Shown: in pieces, positions 44,345 through 52,361 of the stretch
Layout: each line of letters opens with the position of its first letter
Position numbering within the stretch: position 1 is the stretch's first letter
NCBI RefSeq assembly: GCF_006517625.1
Contig: NZ_VHQI01000003.1
Location: 369,286-433,285, forward strand
Reading direction: 5' to 3'
DNA: 64,000 bases
Origin: Mixta tenebrionis
GTDB lineage: Bacteria > Pseudomonadota > Gammaproteobacteria > Enterobacterales > Enterobacteriaceae
Translations under genes and position numbers: made by a program
The notes under the pieces: generated by a model
Told to the model about the DNA's origin: nothing
Database searches by the model: none
The model's input: only the letters and a program-made list of their open reading frames with translations

Positions 44345-44720
44345 ATTAGCAGAAAAAAGATATCGGCGGTTTCCTGGCTGAACAAACTAGCAGCAACGCT
44401 GATGTTATCGCTAAAGTTGGCAATAGTTGTGATGATCATCACAGTATTAAGAGAGATGCCTTTGCTTCGCCGCATTAAAATAACTGACTGGCTGAGCTGA
44501 AACAAACGGCAGCCGGTATGGAACAGAGTACCGCCCAGGGTAAAACCCGGCGCGAATAGCGGCCTGCGACGTCAAAGCTGGCGGTTAACGCCGCAGCACT
44601 TAGAGCGAGGCGACAATATCCTGAACGGGACGAGCGAATTAAGGCGCTCGCTACTTCGGCTGCGCATATTGTAGCGCTACCTCCTGCGGCAACTATCGCC
44701 ACGCAGCAGGCGTTTTACGG
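44345..44720 (+). pseudogene. Decayed methyl-accepting chemotaxis-like fragment (weak)
   Basis: The plus strand here has short stretches resembling the methylation-helix region of chemotaxis receptors. LAELKQTAAGMEQSTAQ (about 44488-44540) compares with the usual LEETAASMEQLTATV, and SKLAVNAAAL with downstream helices, but stops and frame changes interrupt every frame. The minus-strand frames of 86 and 75 codons over the same bases show no motif. I take this as a relic of an MCP gene in an otherwise gene-free kilobase (43994-45068). The match is short and could be chance. Confidence 0.28.
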
Positions 44721-45068
44721 CTGTGCCAGCGCTAAAAACAGATCTGACCATATAAAAATATCAGCGGTCAAAGACGGATAGCACGGATAGCTCTGAATTT
44801 TTTTTAATCCGCTGGTATTGGCTTTCACTTTTATAGCCGCCAGTTTATTAGCGAAATTAAACAGGGTTTATCGCGAGTCGGTTGATATAACGCCGGCTTT
44901 ATCAGAAAAAGCTCTTTTTTTTGCGTTTTCTTACAAAAATGGCGCGAATAATGGTATTCGTTCAGCGCTGAAACAGGAATAATAATCAAGGCGGGGGAAC
45001 TTCTCAGCCTGCGATTTATTAAAAAGAAAAACTTATAAGTCATTACGTTCACAGATAAAGGAGCCATC

Positions 45069-45314
45069 ATGAGAACGCTAAACGATTCCTTATGTTGTAA
45101 AGTAAGCGGTGCCGGTGCGATTCAGGATATGATCGTTAGTTATTATGAAAATAAGTATGGATCAATGTTTCCGAATAACGCTAAGGCGCTCGAATTGGGA
45201 AAAAACATCGGGACAGATATTGGAAAAACTACGGAGTCACAGCTTAATCAGCTGACCTCAGAAAAGCTGAAGAATACCTTCATTAAGGCTCTTGAGAAGA
45301 AATACGCGCTTTAA
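45069..45314 (+). CDS. Microcin/bacteriocin-like peptide with double-glycine-type leader
   Basis: 81 residues. The N-terminus MRTLNDSLCCKVSGAG has the form of class II microcin leaders (microcin V starts MRTLTLNELDSVSGG; microcin H47 has an SGAG cleavage motif). Such leaders are cut after GG or GA by a peptidase-containing ABC exporter. Cleavage after SGAG would leave a core of about 65 residues (AIQDMIVSYYENKYG...), amphipathic and slightly basic, with no cysteine and a GKNIGTDIGK centre. AAGGAG seven bases before the ATG is strong. The gene is AT-richer than its neighbours and lies next to a site-specific recombinase. No immunity gene or exporter is visible in the window, so it may use a transporter elsewhere or be an orphan. 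Function unproven. Confidence 0.6.
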   Translation: MRTLNDSLCCKVSGAGAIQDMIVSYYENKYGSMFPNNAKALELGKNIGTDIGKTTESQLNQLTSEKLKNTFIKALEKKYAL

Positions 45315-45349
45315 CCATTGCGGTTTAACCAGAATGGTTATAAAAAATA

Positions 45350-45384
45350 ATGCCGTATTTTATTAACCGATAAAATAACGGCAT
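45350..45384. terminator. Long hairpin after the microcin-like gene
   Basis: ATGCCGT-ATTTTAT pairs with ATAAAAT-AACGGCAT with a single bulge and a TAACCG loop. It lies 35 bp after the stop, preceded by ATAAAAAATA. Confidence 0.6.
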
Positions 45385-45394
45385 CGGTAAATAT

Positions 45395-45430
45395 AACCGC
45401 TACGAAAAAATTCTTCGCAGCGGTTTTACT
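45395..45430 (+). terminator. Second hairpin, terminator-like
   Basis: AACCGCT (45395-45401) pairs with AGCGGTT (45419-45425), with inner pairing CGAA/TTCG, followed by TTTTACTGTTT. The rest of 45431-45629 is AT-rich and shows no gene. Confidence 0.55.
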
Positions 45431-45629
45431 GTTTCCCGGCGAGAGAGGGTTATTTAAGCCATATCTGGTTTATTGATTTTTCCACACGGCGTTATGAATT
45501 TTATTACGCCCGGAAACGGGCTGTCGGGCCTAATTGATAAGAAAGTTCCTTTTTACAATATAATATTGCAGGCGATTTTTCCTCTATATAATCAACGCAG
45601 AGATTGATAGCGCTCTTAGCCAAACCGCG

Positions 45630-46661
45630 CTATTCGTCAACGTTCTCCATAAAATCCACCATCGCGCCCTTATGCGCCTCCACATAACGGATATAGCGCA
45701 TCAGCGTTTCCGGTTTTTTCCAGGTGCCTTCCTGCATAATCTGCGCAACCGAATAGCCTTTTCGCGCCAGATCCTGAGCAGCCCCGACGCGCGCGCTGTG
45801 TCCGCTCCAGCGCCGGTAGCGATTTTTATTTGGCCTGGCGGCGACGCTCTGTCCGGCGGCCTGCCAGGCGCGGGTAAAAATACTTTTCAGCGCAGGCGTG
45901 CTCATCGGCTGGTGGGTGGCAATCAGCACTTTCCCCGAACGGTGAACCGGGCAAAACAGAAAAGCATCCGGCTCGCCGGCCAGGCCAGAGGCGAGCAGCC
46001 AGTTAGTCAGCAGCGCCGATGATTTCGCGCTCAGCGCCTTAACCAGGCCGCCGGTATCCAGCAGGGTTTTGGTCCAGGAGCCGGCAAGAATAATCCGGCC
46101 ATCCTCAGCGCGCATAATATCGCCGACGCGAAAGCGAGCGACCTCGCTGACGCGCATCAGGGTGCTGTAGGCTACGTGTAAAAATGCCAGATCGCGCAGC
46201 TTTTGCAGGCTCTGATCTCCTGCCCAGGCCGCCTCGACCTTTTGCAGATCGCTGATATGAAACGGCACCGCCTGTCCGGTGCGTTCGCCAGAAATTACCG
46301 CGACGCGATTGATTTTTTTACGCGCGCGGGAAACCAGCGGGGAGGTGGAGGGCGACATCAGACCTGCATTACGATGCAGCATAGCGATCAGCGATTGATG
46401 CGTGGCGATAGTAGAAGAGGCCCGCCCAATCGACTGTAAATAGCTGAGATAGTCGCGCAGATCTTCCGGCGACATCGGCAGCAGCGTGCATCCGTTGGCC
46501 AGCGCCCAGCGCTGACAGACGCGCATTACGCTCAGCAGCTGTCGCCACGTATTAGGCGCAAAGGCATCTTTATCCTGCACGAACTCTCGCAGACGCCGGG
46601 CAAGTTCATCATCCCTCGCTGAGAGCGGCAGCAGAGGAGCGGTGGTGATTATTTCATCCAT
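45630..46661 (-). CDS. Cre-type tyrosine recombinase
   Basis: 343 residues, the same length as phage P1 Cre and colinear with it. An N-terminal core-binding domain (about 15-128; AFAPNTWRQLLSVMRVCQRWA, DLRDYLSYLQSIGRASSTIATH, LHRNAGL) precedes the catalytic domain. Catalytic residues: R170 (YSTLMRVSEVARFRV), K198 (WTKTLL), H288 and R291 (WSGHSARVGAA), W314 (EGTWKKP) and nucleophile Y323 (LMRYIRY), matching Cre R173, K201, H289, R292, W315 and Y324. It should act as a stand-alone site-specific recombinase. No Shine-Dalgarno is seen: a 12-bp palindrome sits directly before the ATG. A lox-like inverted repeat lies 232 bp upstream. It differs from ordinary integrative-element integrases, which are longer and lack this N-terminal domain. 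Confidence 0.93.
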   Translation of the reverse strand: MDEIITTAPLLPLSARDDELARRLREFVQDKDAFAPNTWRQLLSVMRVCQRWALANGCTLLPMSPEDLRDYLSYLQSIGRASSTIATHQSLIAMLHRNAGLMSPSTSPLVSRARKKINRVAVISGERTGQAVPFHISDLQKVEAAWAGDQSLQKLRDLAFLHVAYSTLMRVSEVARFRVGDIMRAEDGRIILAGSWTKTLLDTGGLVKALSAKSSALLTNWLLASGLAGEPDAFLFCPVHRSGKVLIATHQPMSTPALKSIFTRAWQAAGQSVAARPNKNRYRRWSGHSARVGAAQDLARKGYSVAQIMQEGTWKKPETLMRYIRYVEAHKGAMVDFMENVDE

Positions 46662-46673
46662 AGTTGTACAACT
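46662..46673. promoter_or_regulatory. Palindrome AGTTGTACAACT abutting the recombinase start codon
   Basis: Perfect 12-bp inverted repeat occupying the place of the ribosome-binding site. A repressor here could block translation initiation or transcription of the recombinase. The same core occurs at 12269-12282. Confidence 0.4.
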
Positions 46674-46892
46674 TATCTACAAAATAGCAGGCGATCGCGC
46701 TACGTGAATTCTGAGAAAGAAGCAGAGCCATAACCCGGCAAATTTTACGTAGCGTCGTCATTTATTGGCGATTTTTTCGCCAGGCATAAAGGTGATAAAT
46801 AATATATTTTCATCCGGCAGGATCTGAAGCATCGATGTCCGGTTAGCGGGATCGACGCAAGATCCACATCATAGCGTCTTTACGGATCCCTG

Positions 46893-46932
46893 TCGCTAAC
46901 TTTGTATAATACCCATTATATAAAGTTAGCGA
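46893..46932. other. lox-like recombination site candidate (40-bp inverted repeat)
   Basis: Arms 46893-46910 and 46915-46932 are 18-bp inverted repeats with one mismatch, around ACCC. Read as a 34-bp lox site (46896-46929): left arm CTAACTTTGTATA, 8-bp spacer ATACCCAT, right arm TATATAAAGTTAG. The loxP arm is ATAACTTCGTATA, so 11 of 13 bases agree in the left arm. The Dre site rox also begins TAACTTT and has ATAAT next to its centre. The asymmetric spacer would give it direction. It lies 232 bp upstream of the Cre-like gene; P1 loxP also lies upstream of cre. Confidence 0.75.
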
Positions 46933-46946
46933 TCTGAAAAGATCGC
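46929..46946. other. Hairpin overlapping the lox-like repeat
   Basis: GCGATCT-GAAA-AGATCGC, a perfect 7-bp stem with a GAAA tetraloop, whose left arm shares bases with the end of the lox-like repeat. Could be an accessory binding site or part of a transcript end. The rest of 46947-47166 holds no gene. Confidence 0.5.
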
Positions 46947-47122
46947 CAGCGACGCATAAAATGGCGCAAGGCAGCGCTATATCGGGGCTTCCCAGCTAAA
47001 GGCGGTTTTACTGTTAACGCTGGTATTTGCCGGCGGCCGGCATCCGCCTTCAGATTTGGCGCCGCCCGGCGGAGAATAGCTCAAGGTGCGATTGAACGGA
47101 GAAGGCGCGGATGCGGAAGAGG

Positions 47123-47161
47123 ATCCCGGCGCTGGCGGCAGCGATACCGCCGGCGCCGGGA
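47123..47161. terminator. Strong imperfect hairpin after the puuB-like gene
   Basis: CCCGGCGC-TGGCGG and CCGCC-GGCGCCGGG form a GC-rich stem around CAGCGATA. It lies just beyond the puuB-like stop codon. No T-run, so termination efficiency is doubtful. Confidence 0.4.
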
Positions 47162-47166
47162 AACTG

Positions 47167-48603
47167 TCAGAAGGAGATCATTTTTCCTGGCGAAAGTCTG
47201 GCGGAAATGCCCAACAGGGTTTTCGCCAGCGGAATCGCTACCGGCGCCAGAGCGCGGCCAATCATCAGCGGCGTATGTTTGATGGCGGTCAGCATGGCAA
47301 AATCGGTATTGGCATTAATAATGTCATCCCTGATCGCTTTGCCGATCCTGACCGTCTGCGCGATGCCGTGGCCGCTCCAGCCGTGTACCGAATAAATTCT
47401 GCCGTTTTTGCCGCTTCTGCGGCAGTCGGTCGCGCCGTTCAGCGTCAGATCGGTTGTGCCGCTCCAGGCAAAATCAAGCTCAAGCTCCGGGCGATCGGGG
47501 AAAACCGCACGCATACGCGAGGTTAGGTAATCCACCGTTTTGCTGTTATCCCAGCGCATACCGGTGCCCTGACCGCCGAACAGCAGGCGCTCATTACGCA
47601 CCGGCCGATAGTAATCAATCTGCAGCTGCGTATCGTAAACCGGCTTGCCGGTTGGCAGCAGGGTTTTCGAGCCGCCGTCAACCGGCGACGTGACGCCAAC
47701 GTAGGTGTAAAAAGGAATGGTGGTGGCGTTGTTCTTATCCAGCAGGGTATGAGTGGCGTCATGCACCGCAATCACCACGCCGCGTTTAGCCTTGATCACG
47801 CCATCTGCGGTATAGACTCTGGTGACGCCGCCGGTTTCCTCAATTTTAATCACCTCGCTGTGCTCATAGACGCTGCCGCCGTTTAACAGGAAACCGTAAA
47901 TCAGCCCGCGGTTAAGCGCCAGGGAGTGTACCTGTCCGCCCAGCTTATCCAGCACGCCGCCGAAATAGGCTGAAGAATGAATATGATCCTGCAGCTGATA
48001 GGCGCCCAGTACCGTGACATTATCTTCACCGAGGAATCTGCGCGCATCGGCCGCCTGCACCAGCGCATTCATATGACCCGGATGCACCGCGGCGGTAATG
48101 TGTCCTCTCTGACGATCGAAAGCAAGACCGTAACGGCTGGCGATTTCATCAATCAACGCCATTGCTTCGGTTGCAGTGAACTGCCACAGTCGCCTGGCCT
48201 CTTCGAAGCCAAGATTTTCCAGCATCGATTCCGCTTCCCAGCGCGCCAGGCCGGGCGTGAGCTGCCCGCCGTTGCGCCCGGAGGCGCCGGCGCCGATGGT
48301 GTTCTTTTCCAGCAGCACGGTATCAATACCTGCTTCAGAAAGGTGCAGGGCGGTAGAAGCGCCGAGCAGCCCGCCGCCAATCACTACGAGATCACACTCT
48401 TTCTCCTCCTGCAGGGAGGGGAAATTAATCCAGGGTGCGAGTGTCGACTCGTAGTAATTCGCGGGATTCCCCGGATCGATATTTTCCGTGGCATCGCTAT
48501 TTCTTACCCAGCTCCAGTCGCCGTCGCGCTGCGCCTGGCTTGAAACCGGGAAGGTCGCATCCGGCATTAATACGGGCTTAATTACGTTTTTACAGTTGTT
48601 CAT
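47167..48603 (-). CDS. FAD-dependent amine oxidase, PuuB-like
   Basis: 478 residues. The FAD motif is CDLVVIGGGLLGASTALHLSEAG (70-92), followed by EKNTIGAGASGRNGGQLTPGL, the signature of the PuuB/OrdL (DAO-type) oxidoreductases. The C-terminal VHGWSGHGIAQT is the other flavin-contact motif. In E. coli, PuuB oxidises gamma-glutamyl-putrescine to the aldehyde. This copy has about 50 extra N-terminal residues (WSWVRNSDATENIDPGNPANYYEST) relative to PuuB (426 residues). No puuA or puuD lies nearby, so the substrate may be a different amine. It follows the PuuP-like importer on the same strand by 61 bp. Confidence 0.83.
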   Translation of the reverse strand: MNNCKNVIKPVLMPDATFPVSSQAQRDGDWSWVRNSDATENIDPGNPANYYESTLAPWINFPSLQEEKECDLVVIGGGLLGASTALHLSEAGIDTVLLEKNTIGAGASGRNGGQLTPGLARWEAESMLENLGFEEARRLWQFTATEAMALIDEIASRYGLAFDRQRGHITAAVHPGHMNALVQAADARRFLGEDNVTVLGAYQLQDHIHSSAYFGGVLDKLGGQVHSLALNRGLIYGFLLNGGSVYEHSEVIKIEETGGVTRVYTADGVIKAKRGVVIAVHDATHTLLDKNNATTIPFYTYVGVTSPVDGGSKTLLPTGKPVYDTQLQIDYYRPVRNERLLFGGQGTGMRWDNSKTVDYLTSRMRAVFPDRPELELDFAWSGTTDLTLNGATDCRRSGKNGRIYSVHGWSGHGIAQTVRIGKAIRDDIINANTDFAMLTAIKHTPLMIGRALAPVAIPLAKTLLGISARLSPGKMISF

Positions 48604-48664
48604 AGGTTAGGCTCGGTTGGTTACTGTTTTCACAGGTAAACTCGCTGTGATTCCTGTTGGCGAT

Positions 48665-49990
48665 TCACTCAGAAATAACGATTTCCTTTTTGGTACAGCC
48701 GCAATAAATTACCCAGACGATGCCGAGCGTGGCCCAAACCGAGCCCAGCACAAAGGCATCATGATCCAGATTCAGCCACATAATCGCCACGCAGCCGAGG
48801 CCGGAAAGCGGTAACGCCACATTGATGAAAATTTCCCGCAGGCTGCTGATTTGTTTATGATTGAAGGCAAAGTGAATCATTACCGAGAGGTTAACTGCGC
48901 TGAAGGCGACCAGCGCGCCGAAGCTGATTAACGACACCGCGGTATTCAGGCCGATAAAAATCGAGCTCAGGGAAACCAGCCCGATCAGCAATACGCAGTA
49001 GACCGGGTTATTGTTTTTAGGATGCAGGTAGCCAAAGAAGCGGCTGGTGAACGGATTATCTTTCCCCATAATATGCAACAGCCGGGCTGCGCTGGCATGG
49101 GAGGCCAGCGCCGAAGCGAAGGTGTTAAACAGAATGGCGATCAGAAACAGCACCTGAAAGAGTTTTCCGCCGACGTAGAGCACGATCTCCGGCAGCGCCT
49201 CCATCGGATTTTTAAATCCGGAGTTATCGGGATAGTAGAGCTGAATAAACCATGCGGCGACAAAAAATATCGCGCCGCCGCTCAGCGCGGTAAAGAAAAT
49301 CGCTCTGGGGATAATATATTCCGGCTGCCGCGTTTCATCCGACATGGTGGTCACGGCGTCGAAGCCCAGAAATGAGAAGCAGAGCACCGCCGCGCCGCTA
49401 ATTAAAGGCGTAATGCTGTCGTTGCCGTTCAGCAGCGGTTTAATTGTCCATATATGATCGGAGCCAAACTCCACCAGCAGATTATGAATCACAAAATAGA
49501 CAAATACCCCCATTAAAATAACGGGGATACCGACAAAGATAAAATTTGCATTGGCGAGGGTTTTTATATTGCAGCAGTTAACCCAGGTAACCAGGGTGGT
49601 AAAAATTAAAATTGACAGCCAGACCGGCACCTGCGGCAGCAAAGTTTGCAGATAAATTCCCGCCAGCAGCGAGTTAATCATCGGCAGAAATATATAGTCC
49701 AACAGCGAAGACCAGCCCACCATAAAGCCGGTATTATTACCGCAGACGTTTTTGGCATAGGTATAGGCCGAACCTGAACTGGGATGCAGGCGCACCATCC
49801 TGCCATAGCTGATAGCGGTTAACAGCACTGCGGCGATCGCCAGCAGATAGGCTAACGGCACTCTGCCTTCGGTAATTTGCGAAACAATGCCGAACGTATC
49901 GAAGACGGTCATCGGCGTCATATAAGCGATGCCGATGATAACCACCTGCCAGACAGAAAGGCTGGTTCTTTTGCCCGATTTTATACTCAT
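48665..49990 (-). CDS. PuuP-like amino acid/polyamine permease (APC family)
   Basis: 441 residues with about 12 helices. It shares with E. coli PuuP the start LSVWQVVIIGIAYMTPMTVFDTFGIVS, and then AISYGRMVRLHPSSGSAYTYA, GFMVGWSSLLDYIFLPMIN, CFSFLGFDAVTTMSDET and ALPEIVLYVGGKLFQ. PuuP is a proton-coupled putrescine importer of the inner membrane. Here it is transcribed just before the PuuB-like oxidase, so an import-and-oxidise unit is likely. It is shorter at the N-terminus by about 15 residues than PuuP, which is trivial. Substrate putrescine or a near relative. Confidence 0.83.
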   Translation of the reverse strand: MSIKSGKRTSLSVWQVVIIGIAYMTPMTVFDTFGIVSQITEGRVPLAYLLAIAAVLLTAISYGRMVRLHPSSGSAYTYAKNVCGNNTGFMVGWSSLLDYIFLPMINSLLAGIYLQTLLPQVPVWLSILIFTTLVTWVNCCNIKTLANANFIFVGIPVILMGVFVYFVIHNLLVEFGSDHIWTIKPLLNGNDSITPLISGAAVLCFSFLGFDAVTTMSDETRQPEYIIPRAIFFTALSGGAIFFVAAWFIQLYYPDNSGFKNPMEALPEIVLYVGGKLFQVLFLIAILFNTFASALASHASAARLLHIMGKDNPFTSRFFGYLHPKNNNPVYCVLLIGLVSLSSIFIGLNTAVSLISFGALVAFSAVNLSVMIHFAFNHKQISSLREIFINVALPLSGLGCVAIMWLNLDHDAFVLGSVWATLGIVWVIYCGCTKKEIVISE

Positions 49991-50717
49991 GCCGATATCT
50001 CATTAAAAGTAATCGCGCCATTATCTTTTTAGCGGCGAAATTAAGCTAAAAAGTGCCTGTACAGCCATAATGGAATGGGGAAGGGGGCGCTCTTAATTGT
50101 GATGTCCTTTTTTAATTATGAGCGTATGGCCTTCATCATTACCGTAATTACACGCTAACGCTAACTGACCGCCAGCAAATATCGGCGGCAGGAAAAATAA
50201 TATTTGATACGTCGTCCCATCCGGGCGGTAAAGGCGCTTACGTTGGCGACCAGCGCGACTGACCGGACAGCGATAACGAAAAGAAGTGTTATCTGTAAAT
50301 ATCAGGCAGATGGTAATTTAGCAGCGCAACGCGAGCGGAGGTCTGTCTCATCATTTCACTGCTGCGCCCTGTGTTGCGGCGGTGGGATGGTATCTTCAGG
50401 CTATTCATCAAAACGCTCCGTCTTCGCTGCGGGATGATCAATTTATAAAACATATTATTTAATATGTATATTGCCTGAGGTCACAAATTTGTTAAGTATT
50501 TTATATGTGCGTGTTAAATATTGATTTTTTGGCGCAGCCGACTGTAAACAAGGTCATATATTCTATTGAATAATCAGGGAAAAGTAAAATTATGCCGTCA
50601 GCGTCCGCTCAAAGGTTAAGATTATCGGCTGGCGCCCGCAATAACGGTGATTATTATTTTTATCCAGGAATATTCTTAATAGTAAAAAATAAAATTGGGG
50701 CCGCCAGGGCAAAAAAT
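49991..50717. other. Gene-free region upstream of the PuuP-like gene
   Basis: About 730 bp. The half next to puuP and the stretch 50440-50700 are AT-rich and presumably regulatory. No frame with a Shine-Dalgarno or motif was found, and I see no repeat or mobile element. Confidence 0.4.
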
Positions 50718-50742
50718 AAACCCCTGCATAGCGCGGGGGTTT
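50718..50742 (-). terminator. Terminator of the MocR-type gene
   Basis: AAACCCC (50718-50724) pairs with GGGGTTT (50736-50742) with GC inner pairs; on the minus strand it is followed by ATTTTTT. The stem overlaps the stop codon. Confidence 0.75.
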
Positions 50743-52258
50743 ATTCGCGGCCGGTTTGATTATTCCGCACCGGCGCGATTATATCAGCGCTCATGTTTTT
50801 AATCAGCGTAGCCAGGCGGTTAAAGCTGGGTTCCAGCAAATGTTCGTCAATGTGGGCAAAGCCCAGCAGCAGGCCGCGCGTTTTATCCTCACCGCTGTAA
50901 TAGCGCGAAAGCGGGCGAACCAGCAGCCCCTCGCCGTTGGCGCGCTGCGCCAGCGCCACATCATCAGCGCTATCAGGCAGCTGTAGTATTAAATGCAGCC
51001 CGGCGTTGCTGTTGTACTGGCCGAGGTAGCCGCTGCCCAGCTGGTTCAGGATCAGCGTTACCAGCGCCTGACGGCGGCGCGCATACAGCTGGCGCATTTT
51101 GCGAATATGCGCGGCGTAGTATCCTTCGCTGATAAAATCCGCCAGCGCTCCCTGCATCTGCAGATGGCCGCCGCGATAAAGTTCGCTATGCATGGTTTTC
51201 AGCGGAGCCGCCAGCGGGAGCGGTAAAACCACATAGCCGAGCCGCAGCGCAGGGTAGAGCGTTTTACTGAAAGTGCCGGTATAGATTACCGGGCTGTTTT
51301 CCTCCAGCCCCTGCAGTGAAGGAATCGGCTGGCCGGCAAAGCGAAATTCACTGTCATAATCATCCTCCACTATCCAGCTGCGGGTTTCGCGCGCCAGCGC
51401 CAGCAGCGCTTTACGACGGCTCAGGCTCATGACCGATCCCAGCGGATACTGATGCGAAGGAGTGACGAAAATCAGCCGTGGCGCAGGCGAACGCGGCTCT
51501 CCGGCGATCATGCCCTGTTCATCTACGGGCTGCGTGCAAAAGTTGACCGCGTTCATACGCAGGATATTTTTAATCCCCCAGTAGCCCGGCTCCTCAATCC
51601 AGGCGCTGTCGCCGGGATTGCACAGCGATCGCGTCACCAGATCCAGCGCCTGATGTATGCCTTCGGTAATCAGAATTTGATCGGGCGAGCAGCGCACGCC
51701 GCGCGCGCTGCGCAGATAGTCGGCAAGCGCGCTTTTCAGCCCGGCCGCGCCGCCCGCCGTATCGTAAGTAAGATGTTCCGGGCGCGCCTGCCGGGTTTGG
51801 CGGTCGTAGAATTTTTTCAGGATGCGGTGCGGAAAGTTAACCACGTCAGGCACGCCAGGCAGAAAAGGACCCCACTGCCTGGCGCTGGCGCTGGCGTGGT
51901 CGAGCAGTTCAAGGCCGCGTCGGGAGAGACTGCCATATTGCGTTTCTGCCGCCAACGGCGCGCGCTTCTCCGGCCCGGCATCAAGGTTATCCAGCACGCT
52001 GTCGGTTACGAAGGTGCCGCTGTTGGTTCGGGTGGATATATAGCCTTCCGCCTGCAGCTGCTCATAAACCCGCAGGACGGTGTTACGCGACAGCTCCAGC
52101 TCTTGCGCCAGATCGCGTGAGGGCGGCATGCGCGCCGCCGGCCGCAGGCTACCGTCAAGAATAGAGCTACAGATAGCGTTGTAGAGCCGCTTATGTAGCT
52201 TTCCCTCATCACGCTGAGAATATGCGTGCCTGATCACATCTCCGGCAAGTGAACGCAT
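50741..52258 (-). CDS. MocR/GabR-type regulator (GntR-aminotransferase fusion)
   Basis: 505 residues from the ATG at 52258, preceded by AGGAG; an open extension upstream runs into the promoter and is rejected. A GntR winged helix (about 20-85: LHKRLYNAICSSILDGSLRPAARMPPSRDLAQELELSRNTVLRVYEQL) is fused to a fold-type I aminotransferase domain (about 120-495). The PLP lysine is in YTGTFSKTLYPALRLGYVVLP. B. subtilis GabR of this architecture binds PLP and GABA and activates the divergent gabTD operon. Here too the gene is divergent from puuE-gabD, which makes the same role very likely. Confidence 0.9.
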   Translation of the reverse strand: MRSLAGDVIRHAYSQRDEGKLHKRLYNAICSSILDGSLRPAARMPPSRDLAQELELSRNTVLRVYEQLQAEGYISTRTNSGTFVTDSVLDNLDAGPEKRAPLAAETQYGSLSRRGLELLDHASASARQWGPFLPGVPDVVNFPHRILKKFYDRQTRQARPEHLTYDTAGGAAGLKSALADYLRSARGVRCSPDQILITEGIHQALDLVTRSLCNPGDSAWIEEPGYWGIKNILRMNAVNFCTQPVDEQGMIAGEPRSPAPRLIFVTPSHQYPLGSVMSLSRRKALLALARETRSWIVEDDYDSEFRFAGQPIPSLQGLEENSPVIYTGTFSKTLYPALRLGYVVLPLPLAAPLKTMHSELYRGGHLQMQGALADFISEGYYAAHIRKMRQLYARRRQALVTLILNQLGSGYLGQYNSNAGLHLILQLPDSADDVALAQRANGEGLLVRPLSRYYSGEDKTRGLLLGFAHIDEHLLEPSFNRLATLIKNMSADIIAPVRNNQTGRE

Positions 52259-52307
52259 GTGGCTCCTGTAATTAAAACGATTTGGCTCTCGATTAAGGTA
52301 CCAGACG

Positions 52308-52329
52308 CTGACAGATTGTGCCTCACAGA
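52308..52329. promoter_or_regulatory. Direct repeat in the MocR / puuE promoter region
   Basis: CTGACAGA (52308-52315) and CTCACAGA (52322-52329) are near-identical direct repeats 14 bp apart in the 103-bp divergent region. MocR/GabR proteins bind direct repeats, although those of GabR are spaced further. A candidate site only. Confidence 0.3.
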
Positions 52330-52361
52330 CCACAGAAAATAATCAATGGACGAGGCATTCG

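Noticed and set aside
44245..44702. Two overlapping minus-strand frames of 86 and 75 codons
   Set aside because: No motif, no ribosome site; they lie opposite a possible receptor relic.
44831..45070. 79-codon minus-strand frame opposite the microcin-like promoter
   Set aside because: Starts inside the ribosome site of the opposite gene and shows no motif or signal peptide.
45541..45580. Second lox-like site downstream of the recombinase
   Set aside because: The only palindrome there (CAATATAATATTG) is short and unrelated to the arms at 46.9 kb.
52259..52333. N-terminal extension of the MocR-type regulator
   Set aside because: It would cover the whole divergent promoter; the ATG at 52258 has AGGAG and starts right before the GntR domain.
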